Shown: positions 1 to 6,897 of the stretch, one piece after another
Layout: each line of letters starts with the position of its first letter
How positions within the stretch are numbered: position 1 is the stretch's first letter
NCBI GenBank assembly: GCA_016839805.1
Contig: JAEOTO010000010.1
Coordinates: 1-36,369 of the forward strand
Source: Candidatus Hermodarchaeota archaeon
GTDB lineage: Archaea > Asgardarchaeota > Hermodarchaeia > Hermodarchaeales > Hermodarchaeaceae
Reading direction: 5' to 3'
Length of the DNA: 36,369 bases
Made by a program: the position numbers and the translations under genes
Notes under the pieces: model-generated
What the model was told of the DNA's origin: nothing
Database searches by the model: none
What the model saw: only the letters and a program-made list of their open reading frames with translations

Positions 1-704
1 AGTTCCTTGCGGCTGATTCGACTGTGGTGAGCTATTTCATCTAGTGTCCGTGGGACCTTACGGAGGCGACAGGCTGCGTAGACGCAGGAAGCAATCATTG
101 CTTCAATACTTCGACCTCGAATGAGGTGATGTTCGATTGCACGACGATAAAGGATAGCTGCTGCTTCTTTGACGGGACGTGGTACGCCTAGTTGACTGGT
201 TAACCGATCCAGTTCACTCATGGCATAAGCGAGATTTCGATCTATGCTGGAATGAACTCGTGTTCGGATTTGCCATTTTCGGAGTCTGTAAATTTGCGCC
301 CGACGACTGGGTGCTAATTTCTTTCCATAGGCGTCGCGGTTCCGCCAGTCAATCATTGTACTAAGACCCTTATCATGTACTGTGTAGGTCATGGGACTTC
401 CAACTCGGCTACGCTTATCACGTTCTTCCGAGGTGAAAGCCCGCCATTCAGGTCCTTGATCAACCATGTGCGCATCTAACACAAGACCACAATTACGACA
501 AATAACTTCACCGCGAGTTGCATCGCGGATCACTTCCTGCCCGCTGCAGTCAGGGCAACGGGTAACTTGATGAGGGGTCTCGTGTGGAGTGGCACGTAGC
601 TTGTCTTCCACAAAAGGAGCTTTTTCAACCATTACTCTTTCGACCTTCTTTCTCCGATGAAGAGGGGACGGGGGCGTGGAGAGAGTCTGCTCTTTTTTGA
701 GCAT
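1..704 (-). CDS. tfb: Transcription initiation factor IIB (TFB), 3' end cut by window edge
   Basis: TFB bridges TBP bound at the TATA box and RNA polymerase during archaeal transcription initiation. About 234 residues are visible. A basic, probably disordered leader (about residues 1-45) comes first. The zinc ribbon follows, with ligands C50, C53, C69 and C72. After it come a B-finger/linker with the typical GPEWRAF motif and the start of the first cyclin-like repeat, including a conserved SIEAMIAS stretch. The second cyclin repeat lies beyond base 1. The ATG at 704 is the first in-frame start after a TGA stop just upstream; the ATG at 632 (residue 25), nearer the zinc ribbon, is an alternative. 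The upstream DNA carries a symmetrical TATA element and a hairpin, described separately, which may mean autoregulation. The family call is secure. Confidence 0.95.
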   Translation of the reverse strand, partial: MLKKEQTLSTPPSPLHRRKKVERVMVEKAPFVEDKLRATPHETPHQVTRCPDCSGQEVIRDATRGEVICRNCGLVLDAHMVDQGPEWRAFTSEERDKRSRVGSPMTYTVHDKGLSTMIDWRNRDAYGKKLAPSRRAQIYRLRKWQIRTRVHSSIDRNLAYAMSELDRLTSQLGVPRPVKEAAAILYRRAIEHHLIRGRSIEAMIASCVYAACRLRKVPRTLDEIAHHSRISRKE

Positions 705-738
705 CGTCCCAGTCCATTGGTTATTGTTTCAAGCCTTC

Positions 739-769
739 CTTTCCGTCATCCGCTGGTTGCGACGGAAAG
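739..769 (-). promoter_or_regulatory. 9-bp hairpin in the probable TFB 5' leader
   Basis: CTTTCCGTC at 739-747 is perfectly complementary to GACGGAAAG at 761-769, with a 13-nt loop. If transcription starts from the TATA element at 817-840, this hairpin lies in the TFB mRNA leader, about 35-65 nt before the ATG. It could affect translation or mRNA stability. The pairing is seen; the function is inferred. Confidence 0.4.
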
Positions 770-816
770 ATGTGCTAAGTTTATCTGATTTAGTGGAATT
801 ATTCCCCGCTTGGAAT

Positions 817-840
817 GGCGAAACCTTTATAAGGTTCGCC
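817..840 (-). promoter_or_regulatory. Near-palindromic BRE/TATA promoter of TFB
   Basis: An 11-base arm (GGCGAAACCTT, 817-827) and a 10-base arm (AAGGTTCGCC, 831-840) are complementary apart from one extra A, around a TAT centre. Each strand therefore reads as a BRE-like purine-rich element followed by a TATA box (TTTATAA or TTATAAA). On the minus strand, initiation about 25 nt downstream would give TFB a leader of roughly 90-100 nt. No gene is seen in the plus direction. The rest of 705-1011 is AT-rich and I found no coding sequence in it. Confidence 0.5.
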
Positions 841-1011
841 TGAAGCACTTCGCGTTCTTCGCTTTTAAACCTTTCTTCAAGCATATGTTCAATTATAGTA
901 CTGTTAATGATAGCTTTACACATATTTACGTATTACCCGACTTAAATCTGGTTTTTGTCTTGGTTTTCACGAATTGTGTGTATTGTACCAAAAAATGATA
1001 AAAAATTGGGA

Positions 1012-1998
1012 TTATTTGGTTGTAATTTCTATGCCGTCTTTGGTGACAAGAAAGGTATGTTCTGTTTGAGCAACCCGGCTTCCTTTGATATCTGCAAGTA
1101 CACTATATTGGCGAAAGACATTCTTGGTTGTAAGTTCTCGAAGTCCTAGGGCTAAGCTAAGCTTGGGAATGTGTTTTGCAATATAACGTCGGCTGAAGGG
1201 AAGGGTTTTGAATTCCTTAGCTACCAGACGGACAATGTCTCGAGCGCCACGGTTGCGGAGGGGAGTGCGCGTGGGATTCAGACTGAAGATGTAATGTTGG
1301 CCGGTCTCATGGACGCTGCCAGAACCAGTGGTCGCAAAAGTTTCAAGGGCATAGGCTTCTCCCTCTTCTAATATTGATCCATGAGGGACTGCAATGTTTG
1401 GTAAATTTTTCGAGCCGTGGAGAAGGTACTCATCGAGTTGATGACCACTTAGGTCACGGATTGGGCGATAACCGTACCCCTTTATTGTATCCTCGATAAT
1501 TTTGCCAAGATCTTTGCTATTTGTTTTAGGTCGAATTAGAACTAAGGCTTTGTTAAGAGCTTCTTGACTTGCCTCAACTAGCTTCTCCAATTCAGGATTA
1601 AAGTTGACTGTTCTTGCGGTATCGGCGATGTATCCATCTATATGAACTCCGAGATCAAATTTTACGATATCACCGTCTTGAATTGTGGTGTCGTCTTGTT
1701 CAGGGCTGGAATAATGAGCAGCGACTTCGTTTATGGAAATGTTGGTGGGAAAGGCTATACCGCCACCTAATTCCAGAATTCGCGTTTCGGCAGCTTCGCA
1801 TAGATCATAGGCACGAGCTCCAATTTTGATTTGGGGAAGAATTTCTTCTCGTACCTGTTTTGCAATTTTACCTGCTTGTCGATACTTTTCTTCCGGAGAT
1901 ACGTCTTTTTCACCTTCAGTAGTTTCGGTTGGTTTTGTTTCTTCTGTTGCTTCTTCTGCTGGTTGCTGTTTTTCCTCCGGTGAATCACGTTTTGCCAT
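1012..1998 (-). CDS. map: Methionine aminopeptidase, type II
   Basis: This 328-residue enzyme removes the initiator methionine from new proteins using two metal ions. All five family ligands are present at the expected spacing: D115, D126, H186, E219 and E313. The substrate-pocket histidine is H95. The helical insertion between H186 and the last glutamates is the type II (archaeal/eukaryotic) feature. Residues 1-40 form a Glu/Lys/Thr-rich, low-complexity leader not usual in archaeal enzymes, which are nearer 295 residues. It recalls the charged N-terminal extension of eukaryotic MetAP2. The ATG at 1998 opens the frame. The gene lies upstream of TFB on the same strand, 307 nt away, and is probably transcribed separately. 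Confidence 0.95.
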   Translation of the reverse strand: MAKRDSPEEKQQPAEEATEETKPTETTEGEKDVSPEEKYRQAGKIAKQVREEILPQIKIGARAYDLCEAAETRILELGGGIAFPTNISINEVAAHYSSPEQDDTTIQDGDIVKFDLGVHIDGYIADTARTVNFNPELEKLVEASQEALNKALVLIRPKTNSKDLGKIIEDTIKGYGYRPIRDLSGHQLDEYLLHGSKNLPNIAVPHGSILEEGEAYALETFATTGSGSVHETGQHYIFSLNPTRTPLRNRGARDIVRLVAKEFKTLPFSRRYIAKHIPKLSLALGLRELTTKNVFRQYSVLADIKGSRVAQTEHTFLVTKDGIEITTK

Positions 1999-2063
1999 GG
2001 ATATCTCAGCCTTTTAGGTAGTTCAATCAATTGAGATGAGATTCTTTAAGGTTTCTTTGACAC

Positions 2064-2131
2064 TCTCCACAACTGAAGTTGGGAGATTCGTGGACGTCAT
2101 GCACAAACCTCCACGGGGTGTGCCCCCACAC
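2064..2131 (-). mobile_element. Possible decayed IS200/IS605-type end
   Basis: An imperfect hairpin at 2064-2086 (TCTCC and AACT pairing with AGTT and GGAGA) is followed by TTCGTGG, a TCATGC motif and a second hairpin at 2118-2131 (GTGTG, CCCC, CACAC). The order hairpin, CTGAAG, TTC-TG, TCATGC is shared with the clearer element at 8816-8990, so I read both as ends of related IS1341-like elements. No transposase or TnpB is nearby. The stretch separates the divergent map and Roadblock genes. The call is weak. Confidence 0.28.
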
Positions 2132-2236
2132 TTCTTGTAGGATTTTCGCTAAATTAAACATCCTTTTCACGATTAACAAATTAACCAGAACAATTTTAGC
2201 TGTTCTTAATCAATTAACCGAACTGGTGTACCCGAT

Positions 2237-2611
2237 TTGTCAGCTACTGCCAAGAATTTACAGGAACTCCTCCGACAAATGGAAAGCACAACACCTGGAA
2301 TTGAGGCAAGTGCCATTGTCACCGCTCAGGGTTTACCAATTGTGGCTGCAATGCCACAAACTATTAATGAGGCAATTGTCGCTGCAATGACTGCGGCTTT
2401 ATTAGGCGTTGCAGAACGGGCGTTAACTGAGCTTCCGCGGGGGAAACTCCAACAAATTACAATTGAAGCAGAAAACGGCTATATCATTCTAAAGGGAGCA
2501 GGACCCAACGCCATTTTGACTTCGTTGGTGAAAAAAAGTGCCAATCTAGGAATGATCTTCTTGGTGATGAAACGTTATAGTAGCCAAATTGAATCCATTC
2601 TCCAGTCATAA
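2237..2611 (+). CDS. Roadblock/LC7 (MglB-like) domain protein
   Basis: This 124-residue protein is a single Roadblock/LC7 domain, the fold of MglB and dynein light chains. Such domains dimerise and bind or regulate Ras-like GTPases. It shows the N-terminal helix, the ASAIVTAQGLPIVAA strand-turn-strand, the long alanine-rich second helix, and the strands ending in LVKKSANLG. The start is TTG at 2237: an in-frame TAA lies just upstream at 2207-2209, and the next start, ATG at 2279, would cut the first helix. No clear Shine-Dalgarno is seen. It stands alone, not next to a GTPase; the nearest candidate partner is the COG2229-like GTPase at 9163. The Roadblock-GTPase pairing is known in bacteria; their linkage here is inference. 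Confidence 0.88.
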   Translation: MSATAKNLQELLRQMESTTPGIEASAIVTAQGLPIVAAMPQTINEAIVAAMTAALLGVAERALTELPRGKLQQITIEAENGYIILKGAGPNAILTSLVKKSANLGMIFLVMKRYSSQIESILQS

Positions 2612-2694
2612 ATTGAACTAATTTTCGTTCTTGTTCAAATTTTATTGGATGCAATTTGCACTTTTTGAGTTCTTTTAGAGAGTAATTAGAAGTG

Positions 2695-2768
2695 TTGGCG
2701 GCTCTGGTCCGCCCGTCGGGAACCTCATCTGGTTATCAGTCCCTATTGCTTTTCCTCATCGCCGCCAA
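2695..2768 (-). ncRNA. Candidate box C/D-like guide RNA
   Basis: On the minus strand a perfect 8-bp terminal stem (TTGGCGGC with GCCGCCAA) encloses, in order, a box C-like GCGATGA, a D' box CTGA, a C'-like AGATGA and a D-like CAGA. The second spacer contains GACGGGCGG, the exact complement of the universal 16S rRNA segment CCGCCCGUC near the decoding site. It begins 19 nt past the dTMP kinase stop, so it could be processed from that mRNA. Against it: boxes C and D each differ from consensus by one base, and the spacers (16 and 18 nt) are longer than usual. The rest of the gap 2612-2787 shows nothing else. Confidence 0.38.
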
Positions 2769-2787
2769 TTAGAAGAGTGATTGGGCG

Positions 2788-3387
2788 TTACTTAAGGTTT
2801 ACGAGAAGAGGTTCTACGACCCGTTGGATTTTTTGTTGCACTTCATTAATTGGTTTTTCCGCGTTAATAATTTGAAACTTTAGCTCTTTTGCTCGGGATA
2901 AAAAGCATTGTCGGACTCGTTCAAGGAACACAGTGTACTCAAATTTCTCTTTGGGCTTAGGTCGATGTTTCCGACTGAGAGCAATTTCGGGAGGAAGATC
3001 GAGGAGGATGGTGAGGTCGGGGGTTAAAGCATATTGATTTAATTGCTTCACCCATTCAATTTCAAGACCAGATGAGGACTGATAGGTGATAGAGGATTCC
3101 ACATAGCGGTCAGTAACAACAATCGTCCCCTGGTCTAAGGCAGGTTGGATTCGATTCACTGTGTGGTCAATTCGATCTGCCGCAAAAAGCAATGCATCAA
3201 TTGCTGGTGGAATTGAGGAGTCGCGTAGTATCTCACGGAGTAATCGTCCAATTCGTTTGTTAGTGGGTTCATGAGTTTGTACGACCTGCAAGCCCTTTGC
3301 CCTAATCCATTTACTTAACAGCCGAGTATGGGTTGTAGTGCCGCTGCCATCAATCCCTTCAAGGGCAATAAATAGTCCCTTCGCCAT
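2788..3387 (-). CDS. tmk: dTMP (thymidylate) kinase
   Basis: Thymidylate kinase phosphorylates dTMP to dTDP with ATP in dTTP synthesis. About 199 residues is the normal family length. Seen: the P-loop region EGIDGSGTTT (residues 10-19), a THEP substrate motif, the signature DRYVESSITYQ (about 93-103), a DLTILLDLPPE strand, and an Arg/Lys-rich lid (SRKHRPKPKEK). The oddity is that the P-loop lysine of the usual GxxGxGK(S/T)T is replaced by threonine (T17), though everything around it is intact. I chose ATG at 3387; the frame also opens with GTG at 3396, three residues earlier. It is divergent from the 3461 gene with a short shared promoter region. Confidence 0.9.
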   Translation of the reverse strand: MAKGLFIALEGIDGSGTTTHTRLLSKWIRAKGLQVVQTHEPTNKRIGRLLREILRDSSIPPAIDALLFAADRIDHTVNRIQPALDQGTIVVTDRYVESSITYQSSSGLEIEWVKQLNQYALTPDLTILLDLPPEIALSRKHRPKPKEKFEYTVFLERVRQCFLSRAKELKFQIINAEKPINEVQQKIQRVVEPLLVNLK

Positions 3388-3460
3388 CTTATTCACATCA
3401 GTTCCTACTTTGACAGTTATAATCTTTTGATGGTGTTAAGGCTTATCCAATAAAAAGAGA

Positions 3461-4009
3461 ATGCTGGTGAGTGGTATAAGTATGAATGTTCAACCTCTAT
3501 TTGCTTCTTCGGTGTTTTCAATTTCAGCTAGTTGTGAAGTCTATCAAGTACTAAGCTATGATTATGTAGATCTTAATGGCGTCTATCAGGAACTTCTCAA
3601 CAATCAGATAGAGTTTCAGAAAGAGGTGAAAAAGCTTCGTTTGAACATGGCTGAGTTCCTAGCTGCAGAAAATGTATACATTAATGACCAACGAGTGGAC
3701 CAACGGATTCTTCATATGGATATTGGTCTGCGTGGAAGTGCTGATGTTCCTTATTTCCAGTGGGTGATTCATTTTCAAGGCACACCAAGTCCAGGCGAAA
3801 ATTCTTTGAAAAGTGATGTTGAAACTGAGATTGCAGAATACGATATTGAAGTCCTTTATCTTTTCCCCCAGGGAACCCAAATCCTAGATGTAATCACACC
3901 TATGGAAAATGAGGTTCGGGGCTCTTTGTTATTAGTCTGGGCTCGAAAAGGAGATACTGTTGGAGGACATGAAGAGGTGCGGTTCCGGTTTCCTCACGCC
4001 TTAAAGTAA
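3461..4009 (+). CDS. Conserved-looking hypothetical protein
   Basis: I do not recognise this 182-residue protein. It has no signal peptide or membrane segment. It appears to be alpha/beta: an early stretch rich in Ser/Val, a helical segment around residues 45-67 (Leu/Glu/Lys pattern), then several beta strands with a Gly-Ser-Pro loop, and a final strand pair ending near the C-terminus. The ATG at 3461 is used here; the ATG at 3482 (residue 8) is an equally plausible start. It is divergently transcribed from dTMP kinase, 73 nt away. Its stop codon overlaps, tail to tail, the stop of the zinc-ribbon gene by 9 bp. Codon use resembles its neighbours. No function is proposed. Confidence 0.65.
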   Translation: MLVSGISMNVQPLFASSVFSISASCEVYQVLSYDYVDLNGVYQELLNNQIEFQKEVKKLRLNMAEFLAAENVYINDQRVDQRILHMDIGLRGSADVPYFQWVIHFQGTPSPGENSLKSDVETEIAEYDIEVLYLFPQGTQILDVITPMENEVRGSLLLVWARKGDTVGGHEEVRFRFPHALK

Positions 4010-4909
4010 GCGTCCACATGTAAAACAATACTTGCTGCCAGGAGTTATCTTCGCTTGGCAGTGGGAACATTTATTGATACCCTTTTTTGCACTCGTTTTG
4101 GATGGTGCAGGTTCTGGTAGGCGTTCCATGTCAGGTGTGGGGAGAGGTGGAGCGGAACTGCCCAAAAGTGATCGTATTCCAGTGATGACACTTGTCAGTT
4201 TGTTAATTTCTTCATCAATACTTTTGAGTTGTTTTTTCACATCTCGTTTGGATACCTCATCAATGCGTGCTCGAATTTGCAGGGTTTCTCGGTCAAATTC
4301 GAGTTGTTGTTTACGGTTTTCAAGTTGGGCCAGCCAATGGTTTGTTGTAGAAATTTCTGTTTCAAGTTGTTGATTAACATCGGTCAGTTTTGTGCTGTAC
4401 TCACCTGAAAGTCGCTGATATATTGCTTCATCAACTTCTCTGGATTTTCGAAGTTCTTCTAATCGGTGAATTCGACCTTCTTGTACTTCTTTTTCTTGTT
4501 GGAGGCGTTCTAGGGGAGTTAGGGATTTACTTTCCAATTCTTCGATTTCCTTGGTGATAGGTAAGAGTCTTGTCTTCAATTCGTCGAGTTGTTTCTTCGC
4601 TTCTTCTTCTGTTAATTCTCCAACCAACTGCTTGACCTTTATCGTTTCTTGCTCTTCATCGAGGGCAACTTTTTGGGATCGGAGGGTTTCAAGTGTACCT
4701 CTCATTATGAAAGCCGTTTCAACCTGCGCAGGAATTTCTTCTACGGGCTTAGGCTGTTCTGTTTTGGGAATTGTCGTAGTGCTGGTGGCGGGTGTAGGAA
4801 CCACTGATATTTTTTCTTGTGGCTTTCGCAAAGATACTCCGCAATATGAACAGAACCGCGCATTAGGTTTCAGGTTCCGACCACATTCAGGGCATTGGTT
4901 ACTCGACAT
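4001..4909 (-). CDS. Double zinc-ribbon protein with central coiled coil
   Basis: This 302-residue protein has a zinc ribbon at each end. The N-terminal one has C6, C9, C20 and C23 (CPECG, then CSYCG). The C-terminal one has CSHC and CFTCG in the last 25 residues. Between them are a Pro/Thr-rich linker (about 30-65) and long heptad-like helices (about 70-245) rich in Glu, Lys, Leu and Gln, predicted to form coiled coil, then a Pro-rich hinge. This resembles zinc-ribbon scaffold proteins common in archaea; no enzymatic motif is seen. A GAGGAT Shine-Dalgarno precedes the ATG at 4909. It shares 9 bp at its 3' end with the convergent hypothetical gene. The role is unknown; protein-protein bridging is a guess from architecture. 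Confidence 0.8.
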   Translation of the reverse strand: MSSNQCPECGRNLKPNARFCSYCGVSLRKPQEKISVVPTPATSTTTIPKTEQPKPVEEIPAQVETAFIMRGTLETLRSQKVALDEEQETIKVKQLVGELTEEEAKKQLDELKTRLLPITKEIEELESKSLTPLERLQQEKEVQEGRIHRLEELRKSREVDEAIYQRLSGEYSTKLTDVNQQLETEISTTNHWLAQLENRKQQLEFDRETLQIRARIDEVSKRDVKKQLKSIDEEINKLTSVITGIRSLLGSSAPPLPTPDMERLPEPAPSKTSAKKGINKCSHCQAKITPGSKYCFTCGRLL

Positions 4910-4984
4910 TATCCTCAGTCCTATCTGCTAGTTTGTAAAAGCAGGAACGAACTTATAAAGTCAAGGCATCCGGCGAGTGCTCGA

Positions 4985-6274
4985 TTAGATGAACAAGTAT
5001 AACCCAAGGACTTGCAGGATGGTCAAAATTGTAGTGGTGATAAGAGGAACTGCAAGATTATCATCAAGAGGTAGGGGAAGTAATTCAATAAAAGCTGCTA
5101 TGAAAGCACAAAGAAAAGCCGATAGTGGTGAAACAACTAGTAGAAGTACAAAAAAGGCGATGGAGAATCCAATGAGTGTTCCTTCAATCGTTTTTTGGGG
5201 GTTGAAAGGATAATGATGACGCCCAAAGAAAATTCCTCCAATGGTTGAAAACGCATCACCTGTCAGGAATGCAACTACACTAGCGGCTGCAATTAGAGGA
5301 AAAGGAAGAATCGTCCCAAATATCAGGAGCGGTAGCGCAACTCCCACAGCAAAGTAAATTGGAGAAAGAACATAGCGATCAATTTCATCTTCACGCCCAG
5401 CGGCTAACACCATTTTTGAAATAAGAGGAATTTGAATTCCAAAGCTTCTCAACCCTTCTGAAATCACAAAAAGCAACGTTAAACAACTGATTATCAGATA
5501 GATAAGTAGATGCCAAGAGATATTCCATAACCAGAGAAAAGGGATTATTACTGCACTTGCATGAAGCAATTGCCGAATGACTTCTTGCCCTAATCGACGA
5601 GGAACATGAACACGTACTGATGGAGCTGAAATTGCTGGTAACACAGCGCGCAAGTCCGGGGTTTTCACGACAACTCGAACATGTCGCCGAATCACTTGAT
5701 CTGGTCGAAATCCAACCGCTAATTGAGCAAATTGAAACAGTGGTACGTTATTTCGGTCATTAGCAACAGCAACTATCTCATATCCTTCAAGTTGATGTGT
5801 TTTGATCAACTCTTGTAGGGCGTCGACCTTGCTTTGTCCACGGCAATCAAGTGCTGCAATATGCCCAGTGAGTCGACCTTTGTATATTTCAGCTCGTATC
5901 CCAATAGCGAAGTGTGCACCCAGATTTTGAGCTAAACGTGCAACAGCGAAATCAGGTATACCTGAACTAATTAGAACAATGATATGTCCTTGGTTTCGAA
6001 GAAGTTGAAATGTTTGTTTTACTCCGCGAATCAGATGCACCTGATCTGTCATGCGAATTAACCAATCTTTAGGAGCACCCCTAAGCAATCGGTATGCAAA
6101 CCGCATAAAAGATGCAATTTCCATGATTCTCGCTTCATAGAGAATACCAAGCACTCCAAACGCGAAGGCGTTCTTAAGACCGAGCCGAGCAATGACCTGT
6201 GACAACCAAAATCCATTGATAAGAGTACCATCTACATCAAACGCGAGGATACGTCGTTGCTTTGGCTGAGCCAT
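4985..6274 (-). CDS. HAD phosphatase fused to dolichol/phytol-kinase-like membrane domain
   Basis: Two domains lie in one 429-residue protein. Residues 8-200 are a SerB-like HAD phosphatase with complete motifs: D13 and D15 in DVDGT, S103/S104 in LISSG, K149, and D173 in VANDRNN. Residues 235-429 hold about six or seven membrane segments and the marks of the SEC59/VTE5 polyprenol kinase family: a GDAFSTIGG loop (339-347), FFGR, KTIEGT (361-366), and PLPLDDN. In that family the domain uses CTP to phosphorylate dolichol, phytol or other isoprenoid alcohols. A phosphatase and a lipid kinase on one chain suggests a switch or two-step salvage of an isoprenoid, perhaps geranylgeraniol, but this is inference. 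It could also process a phospholipid head group. Shine-Dalgarno AAAGGT precedes the ATG. Divergent from the AOR1 operon. Confidence 0.85.
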   Translation of the reverse strand: MAQPKQRRILAFDVDGTLINGFWLSQVIARLGLKNAFAFGVLGILYEARIMEIASFMRFAYRLLRGAPKDWLIRMTDQVHLIRGVKQTFQLLRNQGHIIVLISSGIPDFAVARLAQNLGAHFAIGIRAEIYKGRLTGHIAALDCRGQSKVDALQELIKTHQLEGYEIVAVANDRNNVPLFQFAQLAVGFRPDQVIRRHVRVVVKTPDLRAVLPAISAPSVRVHVPRRLGQEVIRQLLHASAVIIPFLWLWNISWHLLIYLIISCLTLLFVISEGLRSFGIQIPLISKMVLAAGREDEIDRYVLSPIYFAVGVALPLLIFGTILPFPLIAAASVVAFLTGDAFSTIGGIFFGRHHYPFNPQKTIEGTLIGFSIAFFVLLLVVSPLSAFLCAFIAAFIELLPLPLDDNLAVPLITTTILTILQVLGLYLFI

Positions 6275-6399
6275 AATACCTTTTACACTCTGAAGGTCCT
6301 TTTATCGATAGCTACACATTACTCAACATATAGCATTTTCAACAAAGTTTTACACTATCTAACCACAGAAAGGAACAGAATTTGAAGAGGTGTTAGTTG

Positions 6400-6897
6400 A
6401 TGCGGCGTTTTCTGTATGCAGACCCAACAGTGTGTGTGGGCTGTCGAATTTGTGAAGCGATCTGTAGCTTTCATTGGGAAAAAACTCTTAACCCAAAAAA
6501 AGCGCGGATTCGTGTACGACGAGTAGACCCTGGTTTAGATGTTGTCGTAGCTTGCCGCAACTGTGACCAAGCCTGGTGCATTGAAGCGTGTCCAGAGGAA
6601 GCTTTACGTCGGAACCGTCAAGGAATCATCGTAGTAGATTCGAAGAAATGTCGAGGCTGTGGCGCTTGTGTTGAAGCGTGTCCCTTTGGGGCGATCTTCT
6701 TACATCCGGATACGCAGAAAGCCATCAAATGTGTGGCCTGTGGGTTTTGCACGAATTATTGTCCTGTTAATACACTTCGTATTTTGACTGAAGAAGAACT
6801 TGCAGTATTAAAACAGCAGAAGGTCATTCAGCATGAATGTTCTAATCTCTTGGATGAGTTACGTGTTGAACGAGATATTAAGGAGAGGAAATCATGA
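6400..6897 (+). CDS. Ferredoxin-like subunit with four [4Fe-4S] clusters (partner of AOR1)
   Basis: This 165-residue electron-transfer subunit has sixteen cysteines in four groups (C12/15/18/22, C52/55/60/64, C84/87/90/94 and C111/114/117/121). That is the pattern of the DmsB/HycB-type iron-sulfur proteins that often accompany AOR family enzymes. It has no signal peptide, so it should be cytoplasmic. The ATG at 6400 is preceded by GAGGTG at a good distance; the frame also has TTG at 6397. Its stop overlaps the AOR1 start as ATGA, so the two are translationally coupled and should form one complex carrying electrons between AOR1 and ferredoxin. The C-terminal 35 residues are charged and lack cysteine ligands apart from one extra Cys. 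Confidence 0.9.
   Translation: MRRFLYADPTVCVGCRICEAICSFHWEKTLNPKKARIRVRRVDPGLDVVVACRNCDQAWCIEACPEEALRRNRQGIIVVDSKKCRGCGACVEACPFGAIFLHPDTQKAIKCVACGFCTNYCPVNTLRILTEEELAVLKQQKVIQHECSNLLDELRVERDIKERKS

Noticed and set aside
2079..2390. 103-codon open frame overlapping the Roadblock gene
   Set aside because: It crosses the repeat-like intergenic region and reads the Roadblock coding sequence in another frame.
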